A stretch of 45,235 nt of DNA from Candidatus Aenigmatarchaeota archaeon (GCA_016783545.1 JADHWJ010000007.1:1-45235); one strand, 5' to 3'. Numbered from the stretch's first letter, positions 6,623 to 15,204 are shown. Notes: generated by a model not told the origin, from the sequence alone. Numbers and translations are program-made.

Positions 6623-7924
6623 TTAAGGTGTTAATCTTTCCGGGTCTCTTGGTAGAAGTATGGCCTCTCGTATGTTTTCAAGCTTTAGCAGACATTCTAC
6701 GAATCTATCCAGTCCGAAGCCTGTCCCTCCATGCGGCATTGAGCCAAACAGGAATATATTACCATAATCCTTCATCTCATCCAGGTTTACTCCTTTTTCT
6801 TTTGCCTGTTTCTTAAGAATATCATATCTATGTTCTCTCTGAGCACCTGTTGAGATCTCAACACCATTCCAGATTAGGTCAAAGGAAGATGTAATACTTG
6901 GATCATCTTCAGGTTTCATATGATAGAAAGGCCTTTTTTCCCATGGGTAATTATAAACAAAGACAAAATCCTCACCGGTTTTTTCATTCATTAACTTACC
7001 TAGTAACTTTTCTCCTTCAGCATCCAGATCATCCTTCTCACCTAGTTTCTTACCTTTCTTCGCAAGCATCTCTTTTGCTTCTTTCATTGTTATTCTTGGA
7101 ATTTTCTTTGGAACTTTAAGTTTTATGTCAAATATTTTCAACTCTTCATCGCATTTTTTCAGAATATGTCCAATTATATGTTTCATCAGATTTTCATTCA
7201 CATCCATAACATCATGTACATCTTTTATGAAACCCATTTCAAAATCAATTCCTGTAAACTCTGTTAGATGTCTTGTTGTGTGGCTTTTTTCTGCTCTGAA
7301 AACAGGTGCTATTTCATAGACCTTTTCAAAACCGCCCATAACCATCATCTGCTTGTATATCTGCGGGCTCTGTGAAAGGAATGCCTCTTTGTTGAAATAC
7401 ATCACTGGGAATAGCTCTGCTCCAGATTCAACTCCAGCAACAGTGAGCTTTGGTGTGTTAATGTTCATAAAGCCCTGAGAATCGAAGAAATCAGTTGTTG
7501 CCTTGAACATCTGAGATCGTATCTTGAATATTGCCATATTTCTTGGATTTCTTAGATCAAGAAATCTATAATCCAGTCGTTTATCCAGACCTGTCTTTAT
7601 TTTACCATCAAACTCTATTGGCAATGGTGTGTCTGCTTTGCTTATTATTTCAATAGCTGTTGGTTTAAGCTCAACTCCGCCAGGTGCTTGTTTTGATTTA
7701 ACAACAGAACCTTCAACAGAAAAGCAATCTTCCCTGTTCATTTCCTTCACTATTTTAAGAATCTTATCATCTGTCTCGCCTTTTTTTAGAGTAACCTGAA
7801 CAGAACCTTCCCTGTCAGCTAATTGTATAAATATTAATCCGCCTAACTCTCTTATGTTTCTTGCCCAGCCCATTACAAGAACTTTTTTTCCTGATTTCAA
7901 TTCGCTTGTATACGTTCTTTCCAT
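6623..7924 (-). CDS. aspS: Aspartyl-tRNA synthetase (archaeal type)
   Basis: Class II synthetase charging tRNA-Asp (and possibly tRNA-Asn if non-discriminating). An N-terminal OB-fold anticodon-binding domain covers residues about 13-100. The catalytic core has motif 2 (APVFRAEKSHTTRHLTEF, 206-223), the archaeal-type amino-acid site VEISTGAQREHR, and motif 3 (GTGFGLDRF, 400-408). It ends LLPRDPERLTP as archaeal/eukaryotic enzymes do. At 433 residues it lacks the bacterial GAD insertion, as expected. It is divergent from the adenosylhomocysteinase gene, with only 56 nt between start codons. Discriminating versus non-discriminating specificity cannot be settled here. Confidence 0.96.
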   Translation of the reverse strand: MERTYTSELKSGKKVLVMGWARNIRELGGLIFIQLADREGSVQVTLKKGETDDKILKIVKEMNREDCFSVEGSVVKSKQAPGGVELKPTAIEIISKADTPLPIEFDGKIKTGLDKRLDYRFLDLRNPRNMAIFKIRSQMFKATTDFFDSQGFMNINTPKLTVAGVESGAELFPVMYFNKEAFLSQSPQIYKQMMVMGGFEKVYEIAPVFRAEKSHTTRHLTEFTGIDFEMGFIKDVHDVMDVNENLMKHIIGHILKKCDEELKIFDIKLKVPKKIPRITMKEAKEMLAKKGKKLGEKDDLDAEGEKLLGKLMNEKTGEDFVFVYNYPWEKRPFYHMKPEDDPSITSSFDLIWNGVEISTGAQREHRYDILKKQAKEKGVNLDEMKDYGNIFLFGSMPHGGTGFGLDRFVECLLKLENIREAILLPRDPERLTP

Positions 7925-7980
7925 ACTATCACTTATTTATTTACTATAATACATTTAAAGTTTACTTCTTAATAAAAGAT
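7925..7980. promoter_or_regulatory. Divergent promoter region aspS / ahcY
   Basis: 56 AT-rich bases separate the two start codons. CATTTAAAG (about 7950-7958) is a TATA-like element suitable for a leaderless or nearly leaderless ahcY transcript; the aspS promoter must overlap the same stretch. Confidence 0.45.
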
Positions 7981-9228
7981 ATGTCTGATTACTCGGTAAA
8001 GGATATAAAGCTTGCTGATCAGGGAGAGAAAAACATTGAATTTGCAGAACATCATATGGGTGCTCTCTTAAAGATAAAAGAAAGGTTTGAAAAGGAAAAA
8101 CCTCTTCAAGGAATAAGAATTGGGATGGCACTACATGTAACAAAAGAGACAGCAGTACTTGTTAAAACCCTTATTGGAGGTGGTGCTGAAGTTGCTATCA
8201 CAGGATGCAATCCATTATCAACGCAGGATGACATTGCTGCTGCTTTGGCAAAACAGGGTGTAAAGGTCTGGGCATACAAAGGTGAGACAAAAGATGATTA
8301 TTATAAATTTCTGACAGCTGTGATAAATACAAAACCGCATATAACTATTGATGATGGCTGTGATTTAGTTTCTGAGATACATAAAAACCATCCGGGTTTG
8401 ATAAAGGATATAATTGGCGGATGTGAAGAAACCACAACAGGTATTATAAGATTGAACTCAATGGAGAAAGATAGTGCTTTAAAATACCCTGTGATTGCAG
8501 TGAATGATAACAAGACAAAACATCTTCTGGATAATTATTATGGAACCGGGCAATCAACATTGGATGGTATTATAAGATCGAGCAATATTCTTTTTGCAGG
8601 CAAGAATGTGGTTGTTGTAGGATATGGATCATGTGGAAAGGGTGTGTCAGTAAAAGCAAAAGGTCTTGGAGCGAGTGTAATTGTAATAGAAGTTGATGCT
8701 TTTAGGGCTCTGCAGGCTGCAATGGATGGTTTCAGAGTTATGCCCATGGCAGAAGCTGTAAAAATTGGTGATATTTTCATAACAGTAACAGGGAACAAGC
8801 ATGCCATAAGTTTGGAGAATGTAAAGCAAATGAAATCAGGCGCAATACTTGCAAATTCCGGTCATTTTGATATTGAGATAGATGTAAAAGGCATGGAAAC
8901 CGAAGCCGAAAGTAAAAGAAAAATAAGACCATTTCTTGACGAGTATGTAATTTCTGGAAAGAAGATATTTCTTTGCGGCGAAGGTAGGTTGGTCAATCTT
9001 GCAGCAGCTGAGGGTCACCCATCTGAAGTAATGAGTACAAGCTTCTGCGGACAGGCACTTGCATGCGAATATCTAGCCAAGAACAAGTTAGAACCAAAGG
9101 TTATACAATTACCTGAAGGAATAGATAACAAAATAGCAGAGCTCCAATTAGAAGCAATGGGTATTGAAAAAGATTCTATGACAGAGGAACAGGAAAAGTA
9201 TATGAACAGCTGGGATGAAGGTACATAA
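7981..9228 (+). CDS. ahcY: Adenosylhomocysteinase
   Basis: Hydrolyses S-adenosylhomocysteine to adenosine and homocysteine, closing the methylation cycle. 415 residues. Seen: the substrate-domain DDGCDLV (124-130), GGCEETTTG (146-154), NDNKTK (175-180), the NAD-binding GYGSCGKG (214-221), and the late segments GHFDIEID, GEGRLVNLAAAEGHPSEVM. ATG 7981 (MSDYSVKDIKLADQG) matches the family start; an extended frame to 7861 overlaps aspS and is not credible. Length fits the short archaeal/bacterial form. Confidence 0.97.
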   Translation: MSDYSVKDIKLADQGEKNIEFAEHHMGALLKIKERFEKEKPLQGIRIGMALHVTKETAVLVKTLIGGGAEVAITGCNPLSTQDDIAAALAKQGVKVWAYKGETKDDYYKFLTAVINTKPHITIDDGCDLVSEIHKNHPGLIKDIIGGCEETTTGIIRLNSMEKDSALKYPVIAVNDNKTKHLLDNYYGTGQSTLDGIIRSSNILFAGKNVVVVGYGSCGKGVSVKAKGLGASVIVIEVDAFRALQAAMDGFRVMPMAEAVKIGDIFITVTGNKHAISLENVKQMKSGAILANSGHFDIEIDVKGMETEAESKRKIRPFLDEYVISGKKIFLCGEGRLVNLAAAEGHPSEVMSTSFCGQALACEYLAKNKLEPKVIQLPEGIDNKIAELQLEAMGIEKDSMTEEQEKYMNSWDEGT

Positions 9229-9292
9229 TTAGTTGTTTCTGAATAAATTACAAAACCCATCCAAATATAAAACTTATTTCTAATATTTCTGT

Positions 9293-9637
9293 ATGCCAGA
9301 AGAAGAAAATTCAACAGGGCCACAAGTACAAGAATTTCAAAGAAGAGTGCCTTTTGTTGATAGAAAGGTTTCTGAAATAAAACCAGAAGATATAAGAATT
9401 AGAATTATGGGAACTATTGTTGATAAAAAGGGAAATGTTGTTGTTATAGATGATGGTTCTGGGAAAATTAATGCAAATTTTGAGGAACCTGTTAAATTGG
9501 AAGCAAATACACTGGTGAGGGCATTTGGAAGGGTTGTGCCTATAGAAGCTGGGTTTGAACTCCAAGGTGAGATAATACAAAATATGGCTGAACTAGACAT
9601 GGAACTCTTTAAGAAAGTAAAGGAACTTGGAGGATAG
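9293..9637 (+). CDS. Small OB-fold nucleic-acid-binding protein (RPA-like)
   Basis: 114 residues. After a ~30-residue polar leader, the segment IRIRIMGTIVDKKGNVVVIDDGSGKI followed by LVRAFGRVVP has the beta-barrel pattern of an OB fold, as in small RPA subunits. It lies just upstream of PCNA and 45 nt separate them, suggesting a replication context. A TATA-like ATATAAAAC is about 25 nt before the ATG (leaderless). A second, longer RPA-like gene lies at 13886-14587; the two could form one single-strand-binding complex (inference). Confidence 0.75.
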   Translation: MPEEENSTGPQVQEFQRRVPFVDRKVSEIKPEDIRIRIMGTIVDKKGNVVVIDDGSGKINANFEEPVKLEANTLVRAFGRVVPIEAGFELQGEIIQNMAELDMELFKKVKELGG

Positions 9638-9681
9638 TTATAAAAAACTTACTTTCAATTTTAGATTAATGAGGTTTTTAT

Positions 9682-10431
9682 ATGGTGTTTAAGGCAGTTT
9701 TAAGTGATCCGGAATTATTGAAGAGTTCAATACCAATAATAGCTGAAATAATCGATGAGGGCATATTCAAGGTTGATAAAGACGGTATAAAGCTTCTTAG
9801 CCCAGACAGGACAATGGTTTCTGTTGTTGATTTGAAAATACTATCATCTGCGTTTGATGAATTTAAAGCAGATGAACCTGCTGACATAGGAGTTAATATG
9901 GCAAATTTTGTTGCCATACTGAAAAGAATTAAAGGTACAGACAAACTTACACTGGAATTGGAAAAGAACAAACTAAAATTCACTGTTGAAGGTGATGGTA
10001 AAAGAAAATTTGACCTTCCATTGCTAGATGTCAAGGTTGAAAAGCCTCCTGTTGATCAGCTGAATTTTACAGGCAAAATTGAATTGGAATCATCTGTCAT
10101 CGAGGAAGGCGTTGCTGATGCAGAGGTTATTGGAGATTCTGTTTTCTTGGAGGCAAAGCCTGAATCATTTAAAATGTTTGCAAAGGGTGATGTAAGTTCT
10201 ACAGAACTGGAGCTTACAAAAGATAGCAAATCACTTCTGGGGCTCGAAGTAAAGGAAGCGATTAAAGCCCAATATCCGATAGAGTATCTGAAGAAGATGA
10301 TAAAAGCAGCAAAGATCTCTCCGCAGATAGTTCTGGAATTCGGAACCGATTACCCAATGAGACTGAGCTTTAAGTCTTTGGATAAATTGAGCCTGGCATT
10401 TGTTCTTGCGCCAAGAGTTAGTGAGGATTAG
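9682..10431 (+). CDS. pcn: DNA polymerase sliding clamp (PCNA)
   Basis: Homotrimeric clamp tethering polymerases, ligase and flap nuclease to DNA. 249 residues, the normal size. Seen: FKVDKDGIKLLSPDRTMVSVVDL, the KRIKGTDKLTLELEK strand of domain 1, the interdomain loop after FDLPLLDVKVEKPP, and the C-terminal FVLAPRVSED. A Shine-Dalgarno-like GAGG precedes the ATG. The window also encodes the ligase and OB-fold proteins that would work with it. Confidence 0.96.
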   Translation: MVFKAVLSDPELLKSSIPIIAEIIDEGIFKVDKDGIKLLSPDRTMVSVVDLKILSSAFDEFKADEPADIGVNMANFVAILKRIKGTDKLTLELEKNKLKFTVEGDGKRKFDLPLLDVKVEKPPVDQLNFTGKIELESSVIEEGVADAEVIGDSVFLEAKPESFKMFAKGDVSSTELELTKDSKSLLGLEVKEAIKAQYPIEYLKKMIKAAKISPQIVLEFGTDYPMRLSFKSLDKLSLAFVLAPRVSED

Positions 10432-10484
10432 CGCTTCTCAAAAAAATGAAATGATTTTTATTTCAGAAAAACAATATCTTAGAT

Positions 10485-10904
10485 ATGAAAGCAAAAATTC
10501 CGGATAAAGGGGTTTATTGTATTGTAATGAACCTTGATAAAGACACAAAAATGCAAATAGGAAAACTTGGAGCAATCCAATTCTCAGAAGGTTCTTATTG
10601 TTATGTTGGATCTGCACTGAATAACCTCAAGGCAAGATTAGAGCGGCATGCTTCAAAGAATAAAAAAATGCAATGGCATATTGATTACTTTCTTAAAAAA
10701 GCAAGGCTTGTTCATATGAAAACCATTAAAACAAACAAAAAGATAGAATGCAAGCTGAACAAAGCAGTATCAGAACTTGCTGATGAAACTCCAATAAGGA
10801 AATTCGGCTCAAAAGACTGCAAATGTAAAAGCCATTTCCACTATTTCAAGCTAAATCCTATTTTTGAGAAAGAGTTTCATGACATATTTGAAAAGGTGAA
10901 GTGA
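10485..10904 (+). CDS. GIY-YIG-like protein, DUF123 family
   Basis: 139 residues. DKGVYCIVMNL and, about 30 residues later, GSYCYVGSALNNLKARLERH form the degenerate GIY-YIG pattern of the DUF123 family (also found fused to endonuclease III in some archaea). The C-terminal part has HWHIDYFL-like spacing (QWHIDYFLKKARL) and a cluster of Cys and His (CKCKSHFHYF) that might bind metal. A role in DNA handling is plausible but unproven. It sits between pcn and tatD, all on the plus strand. Confidence 0.85.
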   Translation: MKAKIPDKGVYCIVMNLDKDTKMQIGKLGAIQFSEGSYCYVGSALNNLKARLERHASKNKKMQWHIDYFLKKARLVHMKTIKTNKKIECKLNKAVSELADETPIRKFGSKDCKCKSHFHYFKLNPIFEKEFHDIFEKVK

Positions 10905-10935
10905 TCTTTTTATTATTCATCATCTAATTCTTAGT

Positions 10936-11691
10936 ATGTTTGATACTCATTGTCACCTGGCATACAAGGGCATGGACTCAGAGAAAGCCATAGGGAATGC
11001 AAAGAAAGCAGGCCTACAGGGAATAGTGAACTGCGGATATCCAAGAGACTTGGATAAGGCAATGGAGATAGCTGAAAAGCATAAGGGGTTTGTTTTTCAG
11101 ACTTTTGGTCTCCATCCAGTGGATATAATAGACATGAGTGAAAAGGAGATAGCTGACTATTTTGAGTTCATAAGAAATAACTGGAGAAAGTGCATTGCCA
11201 TTGGTGAGTGTGGGCTTGATTATCATTGGTTTAAAAGAAGAGATTCGATAGAAAATCAGTTATTCAAAAAGACATTTTCGAAGTCTTTGAAACTGGCGAA
11301 AGAACTGGATCTGCCAATCGTTCTGCACACAAGAAAAGCAGAAGAGGAATGCTATAAAATGGTAATTGAGCACGATATTGAGAAAGCTGTTTTTCATTGT
11401 TATTCTGGGAATCTTTCACTAGCTGACAAAATTTTTGATTCTGGATTTTTTATCTCTATTGCAACAAATCTTTTGAGATCAAAGACAACAAAAAAGCTTG
11501 CGCAGAGATTTCCGCTTGAATATATTCTGACTGAAACAGATTCACCATTCTTGAGTCCTGTTCCAGGACAGAAAAACGAGCCTGCGAATGTTAAAATGGT
11601 TGTGGAGGAGATTGCAAAGGCAAGGGAAGTTTCCTTTGAATTAGTAGATAAACATGTTATAAAGAACGCAAAGAAGTTTTTTAAAATATAA
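10936..11691 (+). CDS. tatD: TatD family metal-dependent hydrolase/DNase
   Basis: TIM-barrel amidohydrolase-like enzyme; TatD proteins act as 3'-5' exonucleases or related phosphoesterases. Metal ligands are visible: DTHCHL (H5, H7), the glutamate in GECGLDYHW, HTRKAEEE, HCYSG and ETDSPFL. 251 residues, the normal length. The gene follows the DUF123 gene by 31 nt. The exact substrate cannot be read from the sequence. Confidence 0.93.
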   Translation: MFDTHCHLAYKGMDSEKAIGNAKKAGLQGIVNCGYPRDLDKAMEIAEKHKGFVFQTFGLHPVDIIDMSEKEIADYFEFIRNNWRKCIAIGECGLDYHWFKRRDSIENQLFKKTFSKSLKLAKELDLPIVLHTRKAEEECYKMVIEHDIEKAVFHCYSGNLSLADKIFDSGFFISIATNLLRSKTTKKLAQRFPLEYILTETDSPFLSPVPGQKNEPANVKMVVEEIAKAREVSFELVDKHVIKNAKKFFKI

Positions 11692-11709
11692 TATCAATAG
11701 TTGATAATT

Positions 11710-11979
11710 ATGGAAAAAGAAAAAGAATTTACAGAAGAAGATGCAAAAGAAATCGGCGAAAAGTTAGGGATTAAATGGGACAAGTTTGATGTAGACCAGT
11801 TCAGAAGAGGCATGAACGTAGAACTGGAACATGGAAATGTAACACCGCAAACAAATGTTACTAATGATGATGCCCTGATGACAGGAAAGATTGCTCTAGC
11901 ACACCTTCTTGAATTTCCTGACTACTACGACAGGCTTGGTAAAATGGAAGAAGAAGCTGATGAATTCTGGGGAAAATAA
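11710..11979 (+). CDS. DUF5661-type protein
   Basis: About 89 residues. The arrangement EEDAKEIGEKLGIKWDK, QFRRGMNVELEHG, TNVTNDD and TGKIALAHLLEFPDYY matches the DUF5661 family of small proteins of unknown function. Start chosen at ATG 11710 rather than the TTG at 11701. It ends one base before the convergent DUF151 gene begins its stop, so the two genes meet tail to tail. Confidence 0.8.
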   Translation: MEKEKEFTEEDAKEIGEKLGIKWDKFDVDQFRRGMNVELEHGNVTPQTNVTNDDALMTGKIALAHLLEFPDYYDRLGKMEEEADEFWGK

Positions 11980-11980
11980 T

Positions 11981-12553
11981 TTAACAGATCTTTTCACCAT
12001 CTTCCATTAATGTTGTGTTTACATATACAGGGGAACCGGTTCTCACAGCAACCGCAACACCATCAGAAGGCCTTATATCCATTATCAAAATCTTTTCTTT
12101 TTGTTTTAGTACAATATCTGACAGGTACATCCCATTTCTTATGCTATATATTTTCAGCATTGAGACACTCATATTGAAGTTTTCTGACAGCTGGGAAACA
12201 ATATCATGCATTAAAGGCCTTATTCCCATTGCCTTCTTGATTCCCATTGATATGGCTTCTGACTGGGATATGTCTGTTGTTGCAATAAGCCTGTGACACT
12301 CAGATTCCATTGTGATAAAACCAGGGGAAACATCTATCTTCACCTCTTCAAATCCATCCAGGCTGAGCTTTTTGTTCATATCACCTGAAGCTAATGGAAG
12401 AGGAAATTCAGGTTTAATCGAAAGCATCATATAGACATTAAAGATAAAGCTAATCAGAAGCAGGGAAACTATTATAATAATTGCATATGATTTGAATGAT
12501 TTTCCATTTGAAAATAATCTTATGGTATTAAAAGAAATATTCCAATGCATCAT
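11981..12553 (-). CDS. Membrane-anchored DUF151 (bifunctional nuclease-like) protein
   Basis: 190 residues. One hydrophobic helix (residues about 22-46, SYAIIIIVSLLLISFIFNVYMML) is followed by an extracytoplasmic DUF151 domain: EEVKIDVSPG, a helical part IGIKKAMGIRPLMHD-like (SMGIKKAMGIRPLMHD), and the diagnostic DIRPSDGVAVAVRTGSPVYV near the end. DUF151 proteins are reported as bifunctional nucleases in plants/bacteria; a membrane-tethered form is unusual. It overlaps the end of the S16 protease gene by 26 nt, so both are probably co-expressed at the cell surface. Confidence 0.82.
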   Translation of the reverse strand: MMHWNISFNTIRLFSNGKSFKSYAIIIIVSLLLISFIFNVYMMLSIKPEFPLPLASGDMNKKLSLDGFEEVKIDVSPGFITMESECHRLIATTDISQSEAISMGIKKAMGIRPLMHDIVSQLSENFNMSVSMLKIYSIRNGMYLSDIVLKQKEKILIMDIRPSDGVAVAVRTGSPVYVNTTLMEDGEKIC

Positions 12554-13262
12554 TTATATCACCAACCTCCTTTATTTCAATATCAACCTCATTTCCGACT
12601 ATTCTTTTTATTGGAATTGTTTCAATTGTACATATCTCATTAAAGCCAACATGTTCACAGTGTCTCCTGGACTTGTATGTAATCTCATATGCCTGCCCTG
12701 AAGGGACTAGGAATATCTTCGCACCAACATCTTTTGCTGCCTTTGCTTTTTCCAAAACCCCGCCTATGGGACCTATTGAACCATCGGGATTTATTGTCCC
12801 TGTTATCATTATCTCAGGATTTATTGTTGTGTTTCTCAATGCAGCTATTGTTGCTATTGTCAGAGCAGCTCCTGCAGAACCCCCTCCTATGAGACTCGCA
12901 TTTGCATTTATACCATAACTGAAGTCATATATAGATGCGTCCTTCCCTGTGATACTTTCAGCAACATCTACTGCTGTTCTTATACTATACTGGGTATCCA
13001 CCCAAAAAAGCAGACTATTTATATCAACCAGATTTTTTCCTGTACCTGGCTTCACTCCCACCACCAAATCTGTTGCAACTCCTAGACCATTCTGGTCAAC
13101 AGCAGGGACCTTTATTGAAGCCAATGAAATATTTTCATTAGGATTTATTGTATTGGTTTGTATTGTTTCAGTATAAACATATACTGTCTTTGAACCCAGA
13201 TATCCGCCTAACAAAAAGCCTGTAAATAGTCCTATTACTAAAAAAGTATAGATTTTTCTCAT
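12528..13262 (-). CDS. Membrane-anchored Lon-like (S16) serine protease
   Basis: 244 residues: an N-terminal membrane helix (about residues 5-23, TFLVIGLFTGFLLGGYLG), then a single S16 proteolytic domain without an AAA+ module. Catalytic Ser129 lies in GGGSAGAA and Lys172 in GGVLEKAKAA; the 43-residue spacing equals that of Lon (Ser679-Lys722). TGTINPDGSIGPIGGV is the typical loop. ATP-independent, extracytoplasmic action is inferred. Upstream of, and overlapping with, the DUF151 gene. Confidence 0.88.
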   Translation of the reverse strand: MRKIYTFLVIGLFTGFLLGGYLGSKTVYVYTETIQTNTINPNENISLASIKVPAVDQNGLGVATDLVVGVKPGTGKNLVDINSLLFWVDTQYSIRTAVDVAESITGKDASIYDFSYGINANASLIGGGSAGAALTIATIAALRNTTINPEIMITGTINPDGSIGPIGGVLEKAKAAKDVGAKIFLVPSGQAYEITYKSRRHCEHVGFNEICTIETIPIKRIVGNEVDIEIKEVGDINDALEYFF

Positions 13263-13340
13263 ACAGATTATTTGATTCGGCCCTCTAATATATCTGATAT
13301 TTAATTAGATAAAAACAGCGTATTATTGAGGAAATAATCA

Positions 13341-13349
13341 ATTTAAATA
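13341..13349 (+). promoter_or_regulatory. TATA box of the SRP RNA gene
   Basis: ATTTAAATA lies about 25 nt upstream of the inferred 5' end of the SRP RNA, the usual archaeal TBP-site spacing. Confidence 0.6.
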
Positions 13350-13365
13350 CTGACTCCAAAATTAA

Positions 13366-13602
13366 ACCGGTAGGGATAGGTTGGGGTGTTAGGCGTGCCC
13401 TTTACTCAAATCGTCTTTATGGAGAACCGAAGCCTAAGGGCGATATATATCTGTAAGCCAGCCCAATTTACCAACTGAGAAGCCTTGTCCTGATGGGTTG
13501 ATATCATGGTGAACCAGGTCAGGGTCGGAAGGCAGCAGCCTTAAGCTTTGAGTTTAGCGTTATTAGGGTATCAGGGTGGAGAAGGTAGGTTGATAAACTG
13601 GC
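13366..13602 (+). ncRNA. ffs: Signal recognition particle RNA (7S RNA)
   Basis: The helix 8 core is plain: GGTGAACCAGGTCAGG, then TCGGAAGG (GGAA tetraloop) and CAGCAGCC at about 13508-13541, the SRP54-binding symmetrical loop. The 5' part (GGTTGGGGTGTTAGGCG) fits the Alu-type domain. CCGGT at 13367-13371 can pair with ACTGG at 13597-13601 as the closing helix 1, which sets the ends. About 237 nt is shorter than the ~300 nt of many archaea. Ends are approximate. Confidence 0.9.
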
Positions 13603-13650
13603 TTATTTGGTATATATTCACCGAAGGTGTTCCCTGCCATTTTTAATTAT

Positions 13651-13794
13651 CTATACAATTGGGTTCCAGCAAACAGCCCAGAATTCGCATTTGTGTCCAT
13701 TATCAGCTATACAGCAATGCTTACATATTTTTTCATGTCCGTTTTTCGCGCAATTAGTTTTGTTATTACCCAAACCGCATTTAACACATGACAT
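13651..13794 (-). CDS. 47-residue Cys/His-rich putative zinc protein
   Basis: A very short gene: MSCVKCGLGNNKTNC..., with Cys at 3, 6, 15, 24, 27, 28, 36, 42 and His at 20, 26, 34. The spacing (CxxC, x8, C, x4, H, x3, C-x-H-CC, x5, H-x-C) would allow two zinc sites, resembling B-box/treble-clef mini-domains, but I recognise no family. Support for being real: eight ordered cysteines and three histidines in 47 codons, an intact frame, and a TATA box (TTTATAAAA) 25 nt before the ATG (leaderless). It lies between SRP RNA and the RPA-like gene, on the opposite strand. Confidence 0.72.
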   Translation of the reverse strand: MSCVKCGLGNNKTNCAKNGHEKICKHCCIADNGHKCEFWAVCWNPIV

Positions 13795-13814
13795 ATATTT
13801 TATTGCAAGAATGA

Positions 13815-13823
13815 TTTTATAAA
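13815..13823 (-). promoter_or_regulatory. TATA box of the Cys-rich mini-gene
   Basis: Minus-strand TTTATAAAA centred 25 nt upstream of the ATG at 13794, suggesting a leaderless transcript. Confidence 0.55.
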
Positions 13824-13885
13824 CTTTCCCACTATTTTCCCAAAGGTCTCAATAACAATATAAAATTTAAATACAATTTTTTGGT

Positions 13886-14587
13886 ATGCCTATAGAAAGA
13901 ATGACTGCAATGAAAGTGAATATTTCTGATATAATAAATGGTAGATGGGTTCAGAAAGAGGGTATGGAGCCAAGCTTTGTCACAACTCAATATGGTATGA
14001 ATGTGTCAAGGACAAGGATTCTTGGAACAATTGTTGCTAAATTTCTAGCAGAAGATGGAAATTTTGCAAGCATGACAATTGACGACTCTTCTGAAACCAT
14101 AAGAGCAAAAACTTTTAAGACAACAAAACCATTAGACAGTTTCAATGTGGGAGATTTGGTTGATTTGGTTGGAAAGGTGAGAGAGTATAACGGAGAGATA
14201 TATGTTATACCAGAGGTTGTGAGAAAAATCACACCCAATGAAGAGCTGTTAAGAAGACTGGAAATACTTTCTATTAAAAAGAATAGGAAACCAGAAGTTA
14301 TTCCAGCCGGAGAGATAGTGAATACAAATGAAGCAGAGGAACAGCCAAAAGTGGAAACAAATATTCCAAAAACAGAACAGAAACCTGTAGAAAAGAAGGG
14401 AATTGATAAGGATACCTTGAGAAAGGAGATAATAAAAATAGTGGAAGCAGAGAAAGAAGGTATCCAATACACTGAAATAAGCAAAAAGGTGAATGCTTCA
14501 GAAGAGATGGTCGAGTCAATAGTGAATGACATTCTTTCTGAAGGCATTTGTTATGAGCCTTCGCCTGGCAAGATTAGGAAAATTTAA
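13886..14587 (+). CDS. RPA-like single-stranded-DNA-binding protein (OB fold plus winged helix)
   Basis: 233 residues. An OB fold spans about residues 40-115 (SRTRILGTIVAKF, MTIDDSSETIRAKTFK, FNVGDLVDLVGKVREYNGEIY). A Pro/Glu/Lys-rich linker (about 135-170) leads to a C-terminal winged helix (about 173-233, DTLRKEIIKIVEAEKEGIQYTEISKKV), the layout of the eukaryotic RPA32 subunit. Likely part of a replication/repair ssDNA-binding complex, perhaps with the OB protein at 9293-9637. It ends 4 nt into the convergent sugar transferase gene. Confidence 0.85.
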   Translation: MPIERMTAMKVNISDIINGRWVQKEGMEPSFVTTQYGMNVSRTRILGTIVAKFLAEDGNFASMTIDDSSETIRAKTFKTTKPLDSFNVGDLVDLVGKVREYNGEIYVIPEVVRKITPNEELLRRLEILSIKKNRKPEVIPAGEIVNTNEAEEQPKVETNIPKTEQKPVEKKGIDKDTLRKEIIKIVEAEKEGIQYTEISKKVNASEEMVESIVNDILSEGICYEPSPGKIRKI

Positions 14588-15204
14588 ATACCATATCCTT
14601 TAATCATAACAGCAACTGTTCTGCACAATAATCTAATATCTTCCAATAGAGAATAATTACCTGATTTATATGCATCTATATAAGGTCTATCAAGTTCCAT
14701 TTTCTTTTGTGGTGTTGCTATTGAAGAATCTTCTTCCAAATTGGAATAACATACAATGCCTTGTGGTATATCAAACCTGTCATCAAATCCAAGTGCTATC
14801 ATTTCTTTAGCATTTAATTCTTGATATGCCCTTGGACCAACCATGCTTAAATCGCCAGTAAGGGTGTTTAAGAGTTGTGGTAGTTCATCTACCCTATATT
14901 TTCTTATAATTTTTCCCACCCTTGTTAATCTTTCATCATCACTATCAACAGGAACTGGCTGATTATCATTTCCAGAATACATAGTTCTTAATTTATACAC
15001 TGTAAATGGTTCTTTATTTTGGCCATATCTTTTCTGAGAGAATATTATAGGTCCTTCAGATTCCATTTTAATTAAAGCCATTATGGGTAATATTATAGGC
15101 AGAGATACAAGAAAGAATAATCCAGATGAAACGATATCCAAAATCCTTTTCGATGGATATCTAGGATGTAACTCCTGACTGTATAACTTTAATACCGATG
15201 ACAT
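14584..15204 (-). CDS. Polyprenyl-phosphate sugar-1-phosphate transferase
   Basis: 206 residues of the bacterial sugar transferase (PF02397-type) family, which starts glycan assembly on a lipid carrier at the membrane. Seen: SKRILDIVSSGLFFLVSLPIILPIMALI (re-entrant hydrophobic helix), the catalytic-core segments GPIIFSQKRYGQ, YKLRTM, RKYRVDELPQLLN and LSMVGPRAY. It lacks the long N-terminal multi-helix domain, so it is the minimal form. Probably used for surface glycan or S-layer glycosylation; no other glycosylation genes are nearby. The 3' end overlaps the RPA-like gene by 4 nt (convergent). Confidence 0.92.
   Translation of the reverse strand: MSSVLKLYSQELHPRYPSKRILDIVSSGLFFLVSLPIILPIMALIKMESEGPIIFSQKRYGQNKEPFTVYKLRTMYSGNDNQPVPVDSDDERLTRVGKIIRKYRVDELPQLLNTLTGDLSMVGPRAYQELNAKEMIALGFDDRFDIPQGIVCYSNLEEDSSIATPQKKMELDRPYIDAYKSGNYSLLEDIRLLCRTVAVMIKGYGI

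Noticed and set aside
7861-7980. N-terminal extension of the adenosylhomocysteinase frame
   Set aside because: It overlaps the aspS start on the other strand, and its residues are not family-like; ATG 7981 gives the known N-terminus and fits the TATA position.
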